Of a stretch of DNA of 18,805 bases, positions 1 to 6,307 are shown piece after piece. Position numbers and translations under genes: made by a program. The notes beneath the pieces are model-generated. The model saw nothing but the letters and a program-made list of their open reading frames with translations. It did not search any database and was not told the DNA's origin. Source of the stretch: RGIG529 sp963929765 (lineage in GTDB: Bacteria; Bacillota; Clostridia; Oscillospirales; Oscillospiraceae). Numbering within the stretch: the first letter of the stretch is position 1; each line of letters begins with the position of its first letter. The stretch spans positions 1 through 18,805 of the forward strand of contig CAWVKD010000078.1 in assembly GCA_963929765.1 (NCBI GenBank), read 5' to 3'.

Positions 1-78
1 CCGAACACGGAAGTTAAGCTCGTTTGCGCCCACGATACTTGGCTGGAGACGGCCCGGGAAAATAGGTAGTGCCAACAT
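1..78 (+). rRNA. rrf: 5S ribosomal RNA, 3' portion (cut by left edge)
   Basis: The window opens inside a 5S rRNA gene. The start matches the strongly conserved 5S core CCGAACACGGAAGTTAAG, followed by the usual GATACTTGG, GGAGAC and GGGAAAATAGGT segments of the 3' half. The mature 3' end is placed near position 78, just before the terminator stem; the exact end is uncertain by a few bases because the 5' partner of the terminal helix lies outside the window. It is probably the last gene of an rRNA operon, since an intrinsic terminator follows directly and the next gene is on the other strand. Confidence 0.92.
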
Positions 79-118
79 AAAAAGAGGACTGATTCAACTG
101 AATCAGTCCTCTTTTTAT
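79..118 (+). terminator. Intrinsic terminator of the 5S/rRNA operon
   Basis: A perfect 17-bp stem (79-95 with 100-116, loop 96-99) lies immediately after the 5S gene; the right arm ends in five T residues followed by ATT. Its position directly behind the 5S 3' end fits termination of an rRNA operon. Confidence 0.93.
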
Positions 119-124
119 TATTCT

Positions 125-173
125 ATTAAAAAGAAAGTAGCCGATGTAAACCAGTACTCTGTTTACATCGGCT
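125..173 (-). terminator. Intrinsic terminator of proS
   Basis: A 13-bp perfect inverted repeat (139-151 with 161-173) sits 8 bases beyond the proS stop. Read on the minus strand the stem is followed by ACTTTCTTTTTAA, an acceptable U-rich tract. It also separates proS from the convergent rRNA terminator. Confidence 0.85.
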
Positions 174-180
174 AAGCCTT

Positions 181-1620
181 TTAATATGCAATGCCCCAGT
201 ACACCATTTTGGTAGCTGGTTTGCCACAACAAGGACAGACATCAGAGATCTGCTCTTGTTCAAAGGGAATACAACGAGAAGAGACTCCTACTTCTTCTTT
301 CATTTTTAGTTCGCATTCCAAATCGCCACACCACATTGTTTTAATAAAGCCACCTCGGGTTCCAATGATTTCTTTGGCTTCTTCCAACGTGCGGGCGGTA
401 AATGTATTATTTTCTAAATTGTCTTTTGCCCGTTGAAATAGGTTATTATGAATACGATCCAGTGCTTTTGAAACTTCTTCTTCTACTTTGGCTAGTGATA
501 TCATCTCTTTATCCCCTGTATCTCGGCGGACAAACACACATTGGTTTTGTTCCAAATCTTTAGGCCCGATTTCAATACGAAGAGGTACACCCTTCATTTC
601 ATATTCGGCAAATTTCCAACCAGGGCTTTGATCGGACAGATCAGCCTTCACACGGATTCCAGAGGCTTTTAAACGGTCACAGAGTGATTTGGCGGCATCC
701 ATTACCCCTGGTTTGTGTTGCGCTATAGGAACGACAATGACTTGGATAGGGGCTACGCGAGGAGGTAAAATCAATCCGTTGTCATCACCATGAGTCATAA
801 TGATTCCTCCTATGGTGCGAGTAGAAAGTCCCCAAGAAGTTTCATAAGGGTGTTGTAGCTGATTATTTTTATCTGAAAATGTGATTCCAAAGGCTTTGGC
901 AAATCCATTTCCAAAGTAGTGAGATGTACCACTTTGCAATGCTTTTTTATCATGCATCATACACTCAATGGTATACGTTTTTTCCGCCCCTGCAAATTTC
1001 TCTTTATCCGTTTTTACACCGCGTACTACTGGCATTGCCAGTTGATTCTCACAAAAATTAGCATAAACCTCCAACATTTGTTCCGTTTCTGCCATGGCTT
1101 CTTCTGCAGTAGCATGAAGAGTATGCCCTTCCTGCCATAAAAATTCTCTATGGCGCAAAAATGGCCGGGAGGTTTTCTCCCAGCGGACAACGCTGCACCA
1201 CTGATTATAAAGCTTTGGTAAATCCCGCCATGAATGGACTATGTGTGCCCAATGCTCACAAAACAGTGTTTCTGAAGTGGGTCGGACACAAAGACGCTCT
1301 GGCAAAGGTTCGCTCCCGCCGTGAGTAACCCAAGCGACTTCTGGAGCAAATCCCTCTACATGATCTTTTTCTTTTTGCAAAAGAGATTCAGGAATTAGAA
1401 GAGGCATGCAAACATTTTCATGTCCAAGTTCTTTGAACATGCTGTCCAATCCTTTTTGAATATTTTCCCATAAAGCATAAGCATATGGACGCAAAATAAA
1501 CATGCCCTTAATTCCGGAATAATCAATCATTTCTGCTTTTGTTACTACATCAGTATACCACTGCGCAAAATCAATATCTCTTGCAGTGATACGCTCAACT
1601 TGCTTTTTTTCTTTAGCCAT
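181..1620 (-). CDS. proS: Proline--tRNA ligase (archaeal/eukaryotic-type, class II)
   Basis: Charges tRNA-Pro with proline in the cytoplasm. The 479-residue protein has the short architecture without the editing insertion found in long bacterial ProRS. Visible class II elements are motif 1 around residues 38-82, the TSET segment at 115-118, motif 2 at about 145-170 (RWEKTSRPFLRHREFLWQEG) and motif 3 around 264-290 (STRTIGG and the HGDDNGLILPPRVAP region). An anticodon-binding domain covers about 290-390, and a C-terminal zinc-type domain carries Cys431, Cys436, Cys462, Cys464 and Cys465 and ends in a C-terminal Tyr, as in the archaeal-type family. The start has an AAAGGTGG ribosome site just upstream. 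The gene is monocistronic with its own promoter and terminator. I see no T-box upstream, although Firmicutes ProRS genes often have one. Very secure call. Confidence 0.97.
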   Translation of the reverse strand: MAKEKKQVERITARDIDFAQWYTDVVTKAEMIDYSGIKGMFILRPYAYALWENIQKGLDSMFKELGHENVCMPLLIPESLLQKEKDHVEGFAPEVAWVTHGGSEPLPERLCVRPTSETLFCEHWAHIVHSWRDLPKLYNQWCSVVRWEKTSRPFLRHREFLWQEGHTLHATAEEAMAETEQMLEVYANFCENQLAMPVVRGVKTDKEKFAGAEKTYTIECMMHDKKALQSGTSHYFGNGFAKAFGITFSDKNNQLQHPYETSWGLSTRTIGGIIMTHGDDNGLILPPRVAPIQVIVVPIAQHKPGVMDAAKSLCDRLKASGIRVKADLSDQSPGWKFAEYEMKGVPLRIEIGPKDLEQNQCVFVRRDTGDKEMISLAKVEEEVSKALDRIHNNLFQRAKDNLENNTFTARTLEEAKEIIGTRGGFIKTMWCGDLECELKMKEEVGVSSRCIPFEQEQISDVCPCCGKPATKMVYWGIAY

Positions 1621-1658
1621 GTTTCATCCACCTTTAACTTTCAGTCCAGAATGCCTTG

Positions 1659-1687
1659 ATTGTATATAATTTAATAGAAAATGTCAA
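1659..1687 (-). promoter_or_regulatory. Sigma-A promoter of proS
   Basis: On the minus strand TTGACA (1682-1687) and TACAAT (1659-1664) are separated by exactly 17 bp. The consensus -35 and a 5/6 -10 make this a strong housekeeping promoter; the predicted start is about 30 bases before the proS ATG, leaving a short leader. Confidence 0.88.
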
Positions 1688-1751
1688 GGGAAGCGTATTT
1701 ATACAGACATTGTTCACAACGAACAAAGATAGAGAATCTGAATCTAAAATC

Positions 1752-1780
1752 TTTACTTTTAAAAGAGAGTAGGCTATACT
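1752..1780 (+). promoter_or_regulatory. Sigma-A promoter of the TVP38-like gene
   Basis: TTTACT (1752-1757) and TATACT (1775-1780) are spaced by 17 bp, about 55 bases before the next plus-strand start codon. It is divergent from the proS promoter. Confidence 0.75.
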
Positions 1781-1834
1781 ATGAAAATACATTGAGCAAG
1801 TAATAGAAATTTATTTAAGAATTGCGAGGAATCT

Positions 1835-2617
1835 ATGACCAAGGAACCAGATCGAAAGGAGTTTCGGCGCCATCCGCATCAAAAATGGTTTAAAGCTCTG
1901 GGTATTGTTATTTTTCTCATTTTTTGTATAGCTATTGGCTACTTCATCGGTAGACCGATATTACGATTTGTTTCAAAGCCGGAGGAGTTCCGACTTTGGG
2001 TGAACAGTCATGGAATATTGGGATGGCTAGCATTTATTGGAATGATGGCTCTCCAGGTCATTCTAGCACTTATACCAGGGGAGCCTTTGGAGATCGGTGC
2101 GGGATATGCATTTGGATTTTGGAAAGGCACCTTGCTTAGCATGATTGGCATAGCTTTGGGTGGTGTAATGGTTTTTGGTATGACACGTAAGTGGGGAGTC
2201 AGAATTGTATCCTTGTTTTTTTCTATGGAGAAAATACAGTCCTTGAAATTTTTGCAGGATGAAAAACGACTTCATATAGTTACATTTTTTTTGTTTTTCA
2301 TTCCAGGCACTCCGAAAGATCTGTTAACTTATGTAGTAGGCCTTACACCAATTCGTTTCAAAACATATTTCATTATATCCAACATAGCGCGGCTTCCATC
2401 GGTGGTTACGTCCACAGTTGGAGGAAATGCGTTGGGAGAACAAAAATATGTTTTTGCAGTCGTTACATTTGCTATTGTTGCAGTAATTAGCATCATAGGA
2501 ATGTTTATTTATCGGCATATCACGGTGAGAAGGGCAGAACGAAAAAAGAAAACCTTTCAAGAGTCTTCCCAATCTGACTCGCTGGATAGAACGAATCAAA
2601 AAGAAAATAAGTCATAG
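1835..2617 (+). CDS. TVP38/TMEM64 (VTT/DedA-like) integral membrane protein
   Basis: A 260-residue polytopic membrane protein. After a basic cytoplasmic N-terminus (residues 1-22) there is a hydrophobic segment at about 23-45. The VTT/SNARE-associated core shows the hallmark re-entrant motif IPGEPLEIGAGYAFG (about 80-95) with a following glycine-rich helix, and the second half-motif FFIPGTPKDLLTYVVGL (about 154-170). A last membrane helix lies at about 208-229, followed by a charged, Ser/Gln/Lys-rich tail. Related DedA/VTT proteins are implicated in lipid scrambling and envelope homeostasis; the substrate here is unknown. The start is supported by GCGAGGA (1824-1830) four bases before the ATG. 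The gene is monocistronic between its own promoter and a terminator. Family assignment is secure, physiological role is not. Confidence 0.9.
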   Translation: MTKEPDRKEFRRHPHQKWFKALGIVIFLIFCIAIGYFIGRPILRFVSKPEEFRLWVNSHGILGWLAFIGMMALQVILALIPGEPLEIGAGYAFGFWKGTLLSMIGIALGGVMVFGMTRKWGVRIVSLFFSMEKIQSLKFLQDEKRLHIVTFFLFFIPGTPKDLLTYVVGLTPIRFKTYFIISNIARLPSVVTSTVGGNALGEQKYVFAVVTFAIVAVISIIGMFIYRHITVRRAERKKKTFQESSQSDSLDRTNQKENKS

Positions 2618-2623
2618 TATATA

Positions 2624-2669
2624 ACATACACCCGGCACTATTAATACCGGGTGTATGTTTATTATTTTA
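2624..2669 (+). terminator. Terminator between TVP38-like and sleB-like genes
   Basis: A 12-bp perfect stem (2624-2635 with 2647-2658, 11-base loop) is followed on the plus strand by TTATTATTTTAA. It lies 7 bases after the TVP38-like stop. On the minus strand the trailing sequence is A/T-rich but lacks a clear T run, so service to the convergent sleB-like gene is possible but weaker. Confidence 0.85.
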
Positions 2670-3344
2670 AGCACAAAATCGGTGGTTTCCAATGACAGTA
2701 ATCAAAGGACGACTCCAAATCCAGGCACTGGTTGCAGTAGCAGGATTAAAATAATAGATAGCACCACCACTAGGATCAGAGCCGTTCATGGCATCTTTGG
2801 CTGCCCGATAAGCAGAGTCTGCGATAGGTTCGTTGATTTGCCCATCTGTCATACAGGTAAAGGCACCAGGTTGATAGACTACCCCAGCCAAAGTGTTAGG
2901 AAAAGAGGGATGTTTAATCCGATTTAAAATGACAGCACCTACAGCGACTTGTCCAATATAGGGTTCGCCGCGCGCTTCTGCGGAAATAACCTTTGCCAAC
3001 AAATAGAGATCGTTGTCCTGGGCATTACTACTACTCGATGTGGAGGTCGTTGGAATGCCCAATTTCTCCATTGTTTTGGCCCCAACGATACCATCTACTG
3101 TCAATCCATTTTTACTTTGAAATAATTTAACAGCTTCTGTTGTAGCACTGCCATAAATTCCATCCACTTCGCCAGAGTAGTATCCCCAGTTTTTAAGCTT
3201 TTTCTGAATGGTATATACTACATCCCCAGAGGAACCCTGACGGTATGATTCCGCCTGAGCTGGTTTGGCTTGAACGAATAAGATGACAAGAATATTCAGT
3301 GCAAAAAGCAAGGCCAAAGCGGCAGTTAATTTGCGTTTTTGCAT
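2667..3344 (-). CDS. sleB: SleB-type spore cortex-lytic / cell wall hydrolase
   Basis: Secreted 225-residue peptidoglycan hydrolase. Residues 1-31 are a signal peptide (KRK, hydrophobic core 8-24, AKPAQA cleavage region). Residues 34-96 form a PG_binding_1 repeat (QGSSGDVV, GYYSGEVDGIYGSATTEAV, LTVDGIVGAKT). A Ser/Thr/Asn linker (99-110) leads to a Hydrolase_2 (SleB/CwlJ) domain, 113-225, with ISAEARGEP; Glu123 is the expected catalytic acid of this lytic transglycosylase-type family. The domain order is that of SleB, which degrades the muramic-lactam cortex during germination. No ypeB partner gene is adjacent, although in Bacillus sleB is usually paired with it, so a vegetative wall role is also possible. 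GGGAGGT precedes the ATG. Confidence 0.9.
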   Translation of the reverse strand: MQKRKLTAALALLFALNILVILFVQAKPAQAESYRQGSSGDVVYTIQKKLKNWGYYSGEVDGIYGSATTEAVKLFQSKNGLTVDGIVGAKTMEKLGIPTTSTSSSSNAQDNDLYLLAKVISAEARGEPYIGQVAVGAVILNRIKHPSFPNTLAGVVYQPGAFTCMTDGQINEPIADSAYRAAKDAMNGSDPSGGAIYYFNPATATSAWIWSRPLITVIGNHRFCA

Positions 3345-3374
3345 ATTGTACCTCCCAAAGCAAATTCTTTTGCT

Positions 3375-3404
3375 TATTGTACGAAAAACAGAGGGTTCTT
3401 ATGC
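3375..3404 (-). promoter_or_regulatory. Possible sporulation-type (sigma-G/F-like) promoter of sleB-like gene
   Basis: On the minus strand GCATA (3400-3404) matches the forespore -35 pattern GHATR and TACAATA (3375-3381) matches 5 of 7 positions of CATNHTA, with an 18-bp spacer. No good sigma-A pair is visible at the right distance. This agrees with forespore expression of SleB in Bacillus, but the match is modest. Confidence 0.35.
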
Positions 3405-3767
3405 TTGACAATGAAAAAAAGATATTTTTACATTGGAGTTTTTGAAGAAGGCTAAAAGAAGAAAAGGTTAATCAATATAAGGAGATAGAAAAGAAGGCGG
3501 ATTATGTTAGAGTTTCAATGAGACAAGGGATTTTTATATTCAAAGATTGTTTAATCTAGGTTCATAGTTTTCTCACAATTTTCCTGCATACTAAGAATCA
3601 CAAAGTTCACTGCTCTGGCGCGAGGGACGGAATACCGCTCGAGGCTGGGGCAGACCAAAAAAACCTCCGTTCCCGCCCGATCGGAGTTTATCATACAAAA
3701 AGAAACGGACCGAAGGCTTTTTCCGAAAACTGCCGGGTGTCCGTTTCATTTTTAATAGAAAAACTTC
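3405..3767. other. Non-coding stretch with GC-rich hairpin island
   Basis: No supported gene. Positions 3405-3600 are A/T-rich with no start codon paired to a ribosome site. Positions about 3606-3753 are clearly more GC-rich and contain two terminator-like hairpins: CTCCG/CGGAG (3665-3669 with 3682-3686), followed on the minus strand by GTTTTTTT, and a 9-bp stem (3702-3710 with 3739-3747) followed by ATTTTTAAT on the plus strand and TTTTTG on the minus strand. A reading frame without a start codon crosses the island, but I do not regard it as a gene. A dispersed intergenic repeat or a small RNA are both possible. Confidence 0.55.
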
Positions 3768-3796
3768 TTGACTTTAGCGCCACAAAGTGATAAATT
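3768..3796 (+). promoter_or_regulatory. Sigma-A promoter of the aromatic amino acid unit
   Basis: TTGACT (3768-3773) and TAAATT (3791-3796) are separated by 17 bp. Predicted transcription start is near 3803, giving a leader of about 200 nt before the DAHP synthase gene, which contains the leader peptide and attenuator. Confidence 0.75.
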
Positions 3797-3828
3797 AAAT
3801 AACATCAAATCAAGTGAGGGATGAAACG

Positions 3829-3924
3829 ATGTTACAACGGTTTCAGGTGCGATTTTTTGGATATTACCGCTATTTTGAAAATAGCGGCTGTTTTTGCGCG
3901 CCTGTAACCGGTTTTATGCAGTAA
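3829..3924 (+). CDS. Phe/Tyr-rich attenuator leader peptide (31 aa)
   Basis: A small ORF of 31 codons beginning ATG TTA CAA CGG and ending TAA, preceded by GTGAGGG (3814-3820) at 8 bases. Nine of its residues are aromatic: Phe5, 9, 10, 16, 22, 29 and Tyr12, 13, 15. Residues 9-16 read F-F-G-Y-Y-R-Y-F, six aromatic codons out of eight. It lies between the promoter and a strong intrinsic terminator upstream of DAHP synthase and prephenate dehydrogenase genes. By analogy with proteobacterial pheA/trp leader peptides I infer that ribosome stalling on these codons, when Phe-tRNA or Tyr-tRNA is scarce, prevents termination. The sequence is not one I recognise from a named leader family. Confidence 0.85.
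   Translation: MLQRFQVRFFGYYRYFENSGCFCAPVTGFMQ
3836..3913 (+). promoter_or_regulatory. Leader RNA stem enclosing the leader ORF
   Basis: Bases 3836-3851 can pair with 3897-3913 in about 15 base pairs with one G-U pair, one mismatch and one bulged G. Inside lies a perfect hairpin (3867-3875 with 3879-3887) formed by the codons for Tyr12-Phe16 and those that follow. A translating ribosome stalled at residues 9-16 would open both helices and release GGCTGTT (3886-3892), which is complementary, with two G-U pairs, to GGCAGCC (3949-3955) in the left arm of the terminator. The pairings are visible in the sequence; the regulatory sequence of events is inferred. Confidence 0.65.
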
Positions 3925-3943
3925 TACGAAGATGCATCATCGT

Positions 3944-3980
3944 AATACGGCAGCCTGGCAGGGGCTGCCGTATTTTTATT
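3944..3980 (+). terminator. Attenuator terminator before aroF
   Basis: A perfect 12-bp stem (3944-3955 with 3963-3974, loop TGGCAGG) ends in TTTTATT. It is 20 bases after the leader-peptide stop and 22-27 bases before the aroF start, so it is not an operon end but a premature terminator within the leader. Confidence 0.9.
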
Positions 3981-4001
3981 CTCACATAAGGAGGTACAGA
4001 T

Positions 4002-5015
4002 ATGGTTGTCATTATGAAACGTGGATTCACTCAAGATCATTTGGATGCTGTTGTTCGCGAAATGGAAGCGGGCGGCGTTAAGGTAATGATCAGCGAGGGA
4101 AGCGAAACAACTATTTTGGGCGCAGAGGGCAATGCAGCAAAATTGGATCAGCAGAAATTAGAAATCATGCCAGGTGTTGAACGAGTCATGGTTGTAACCG
4201 AACCATGGAAAAAAGCCAATCGAAAGTACCACCCAGATAACACGGTGATAGAGGTCGGCACTGCAAAAATTGGCAGCGCTCAGATCGGTGTTATTGCAGG
4301 GCCTTGCTCAGTAGAGAGTGAAACACAAATTATTGAAATTGCAAAAGCAGTCAAGTTATCGGGTGCTTGCGCTCTGCGAGGTGGAGCGTTCAAACCTCGG
4401 ACTTCTCCTTATTCTTTTCAGGGCCTTGCCCAGGAAGGAATCAAACTGTTACAAGAGGCTAAACGATTAACAGGAATGCCTATTGTAACAGAGATTATGT
4501 CTACAGACAACATTGCTTTGTTTGAAGAGTGTGTAGATGTTATTCAAATTGGCGCTCGCAATATGCAAAATTTTGACTTATTAAAACAAGTGGGTAGAAC
4601 GAGAAAACCAGTATTGTTGAAACGGGGATTGTCTTCCACCATTGAAGAATGGCTTATGTCAGCGGAATATATTATGTCAGAAGGAAATAATCAAGTCATT
4701 TTATGTGAGCGGGGCATCCGCACATTTGAAACATTTACAAGAAATACACTGGATTTAAGCGCTATACCAGCCATTAAATCGGTAAGCCATTTGCCTGTGG
4801 TTGTTGATCCCTCCCATGCATGCGGTAAAGCGTGGATGGTAGAACGAATGTCTCTGGCAGCTATTGCAGCTGGAGCAGATGGCCTTTTAATTGAAGTGCA
4901 TAATGATCCTCAAAATGCGTTATGTGACGGTCCTCAATCCATTACACCGAAGGAATTTGACGATCTTATGGAAAAACTCCGCCCCATGGCTCAGTGTGTG
5001 GGCCGTACCATTTAA
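4002..5015 (+). CDS. aroF: 3-deoxy-7-phosphoheptulonate (DAHP) synthase, type I-beta with N-terminal regulatory domain
   Basis: Catalyses the first shikimate-pathway step, condensing phosphoenolpyruvate with erythrose 4-phosphate. The 337-residue protein matches the Thermotoga-type enzyme: an N-terminal ferredoxin-like (ACT-like) domain, about 1-70, precedes the TIM barrel. Barrel motifs include IAGPCSVES (98-106, metal ligand Cys102), LRGGAFKPRTSPYSFQG (125-141, Lys131 and Arg133 for phosphate binding), QIGARNMQN, LLKRG, ILCERGIRTFE and VDPSHACGK with its metal-binding His. In the Thermotoga enzyme the N-terminal domain binds tyrosine for feedback inhibition, and the same is likely here. AAGGAGG lies 7-8 bases before the ATG, and the first residues MVVIMKRG align with the family start, so this start is preferred to Met5. 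It is followed by tyrA after 21 bases and preceded by the leader attenuator. Confidence 0.96.
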   Translation: MVVIMKRGFTQDHLDAVVREMEAGGVKVMISEGSETTILGAEGNAAKLDQQKLEIMPGVERVMVVTEPWKKANRKYHPDNTVIEVGTAKIGSAQIGVIAGPCSVESETQIIEIAKAVKLSGACALRGGAFKPRTSPYSFQGLAQEGIKLLQEAKRLTGMPIVTEIMSTDNIALFEECVDVIQIGARNMQNFDLLKQVGRTRKPVLLKRGLSSTIEEWLMSAEYIMSEGNNQVILCERGIRTFETFTRNTLDLSAIPAIKSVSHLPVVVDPSHACGKAWMVERMSLAAIAAGADGLLIEVHNDPQNALCDGPQSITPKEFDDLMEKLRPMAQCVGRTI

Positions 5016-5036
5016 AATAAAAGGACGGAGATTGAA

Positions 5037-5879
5037 ATGAAACAAATTGTTATTGTTGGCTTGGGGCTTATTGGAGGCTCTTTAGCCCTCGGATTGCGTG
5101 GATTTGAAGATTACCAGATTGTAGGTGTCGTACGGTCGGAGGAAACGTTGCGTCTTGCTAAGGAGCGTGGAGCTGCTGATGTGTTGACGCAAGATGCAAG
5201 CTCAGCCATCCGTCAAGCGGATGTAACTATTTTGTGCCTGCATCCTCAGGGAATTGTAGATTTTCTTAAAAACCATCAGATGGATTTTAAAGATGGTGCA
5301 CTGGTAACAGATGTATGTGGTGTCAAAACAGCCATTATGGAAGCGGCTGCCTCCTACCTTCCGGATACAGTAGACTTTATCGGCGGGCATCCTATGGCAG
5401 GGAGAGAAACCAGCGGTATTGCGCATGCGGAACAGAAGTTGTTTCAAGGAGCGCATTATCTTCTAACACCTCGGGAAAATAGTGCGCCAGAGCATATAGA
5501 TCTGCTCCGGCGCATGGCTCGGTATTTAGGTTGCAGGGATGTGGTAGAGACCACTCCGAAGCAACACGATGAATTGATTGCATATACCAGCCAGGTGATG
5601 CACATTATGGCTGTGGCTGTCTGTGATGATCCAGGTCTATTTTCCTGTCGTGGCTTTGAGGGAAATAGCTTTCGAGATTGTACCCGAGTTGCCGCTTTAG
5701 ATGTTCCCCTTTGGACACAGCTTTTTTCCATGAATGCTCCTGCTCTATGTGGTATGATTCAAAGATTAGAAGATAATTTGAAAAGCTACCGGGAAGTGCT
5801 AGAGTCTGGAGACATTAAACGGCTGTCGGAAAAGCTAGAATACTCTGCAAATCGCAAACGAAAAATGAATTTGGAATAA
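5037..5879 (+). CDS. tyrA: Prephenate dehydrogenase
   Basis: Oxidative decarboxylation of prephenate to 4-hydroxyphenylpyruvate, the tyrosine branch of aromatic biosynthesis. The 280-residue protein starts with a Rossmann signature GLGLIGGSLA (8-17). It has the family motifs VTDVCGVKTAI (90-100) and GGHPMAGRETSG (116-127) with the active-site His118 region, and YTSQVMHIMA (183-192) in the helical dimerisation domain. It is a short, stand-alone form with neither a chorismate mutase nor a C-terminal ACT domain, so feedback control probably acts through DAHP synthase and the leader. It begins 21 bases after aroF with a GGACGGAG ribosome site and is surely cotranscribed. No terminator is visible before the convergent gene that starts 5 bases beyond its stop. 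Confidence 0.95.
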   Translation: MKQIVIVGLGLIGGSLALGLRGFEDYQIVGVVRSEETLRLAKERGAADVLTQDASSAIRQADVTILCLHPQGIVDFLKNHQMDFKDGALVTDVCGVKTAIMEAAASYLPDTVDFIGGHPMAGRETSGIAHAEQKLFQGAHYLLTPRENSAPEHIDLLRRMARYLGCRDVVETTPKQHDELIAYTSQVMHIMAVAVCDDPGLFSCRGFEGNSFRDCTRVAALDVPLWTQLFSMNAPALCGMIQRLEDNLKSYREVLESGDIKRLSEKLEYSANRKRKMNLE

Positions 5880-5884
5880 ATATT

Positions 5885-6187
5885 TCAGGAGTTTTCTGAG
5901 GAGCAGGCAGAAGTAGCGGCTGCTGCTTGTAATCTTTCGTATTTACGGTTGCGATAGAACAAAAACAGGTCAAATGCAACCATTAAGAAATTAAGAATAT
6001 AAAGGATCATAACAATATCTGGGCTAAATAAAATTTTGTGAATGATGCCACAGATGTACCCTAGATTGATTACAATTGAGAAAAAGGGACTTTTTCCACC
6101 AGTAGAGCGGGATTTGAGTGACTTGTAGATGTTGATAGGCCAGGCGATTCCAAAGCAAATGAGCATACCAGCCTCAAAAATGGACAT
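5885..6187 (-). CDS. Small PQ-loop/SemiSWEET-like membrane protein (uncharacterised)
   Basis: A roughly 100-residue hydrophobic protein with three predicted membrane helices (about 4-19, 34-52 and 57-78). After helix 1 come the PQ-loop-like features WPINIYKSLKSRSTGGKS, with a basic cytoplasmic loop between helices 1 and 2; a short tail rich in Arg, Ala and Ser ends the protein. The size and three-helix layout fit a half-transporter that would dimerise, as SemiSWEETs do, but the substrate is unknown and no sugar-binding signature can be asserted. I place the start at 6187 because AAAGGAAGG (6194-6202) is directly against the alternative ATG at 6193 but well spaced for the one at 6187. It is monocistronic with its own promoter and palindrome, and it converges on tyrA with 5 bases between the stops. 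Confidence 0.75.
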   Translation of the reverse strand: MSIFEAGMLICFGIAWPINIYKSLKSRSTGGKSPFFSIVINLGYICGIIHKILFSPDIVMILYILNFLMVAFDLFLFYRNRKYERLQAAAATSACSSENS

Positions 6188-6224
6188 TTCCATCCTTCCT
6201 TTCTACCCTAATAGAGTGATCCTA

Positions 6225-6259
6225 TGTGCTATTGTAGCACAGACCGAGAAGGGGAACAA
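6225..6259 (-). promoter_or_regulatory. Promoter with palindromic operator candidate for the PQ-loop-like gene
   Basis: On the minus strand TTGTTC (6254-6259) and TACAAT (6231-6236) are 17 bp apart, with an extended -10 TG. A perfect palindrome, TGTGCTA-CAA-TAGCACA (6225-6241), is centred on the -10 hexamer, a position suited to a repressor that blocks RNA polymerase. Confidence 0.65.
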
Positions 6260-6307
6260 TGGATTGAGTCCGATTTATACAAAATTGAAAAAGGATTTTC
6301 TTATCAT

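Noticed and set aside
1712..1724. LexA/DinR (SOS) box
   Set aside because: The half-sites are in the order GTTC-N5-GAAC, the reverse of the GAAC-N4-GTTC SOS box.
3606..3753. Open frame across the GC-rich island as a small protein gene
   Set aside because: No start codon with a ribosome site and low-complexity basic composition; the signal is better explained by RNA or repeat structure.
3821..3907. Alternative small ORF starting at ATG 3821 in the aro leader
   Set aside because: Its ATG directly abuts the GAGGG ribosome site, too close for initiation, and its peptide has no amino acid bias related to the operon; the 3829 ORF is well spaced and aromatic-rich.
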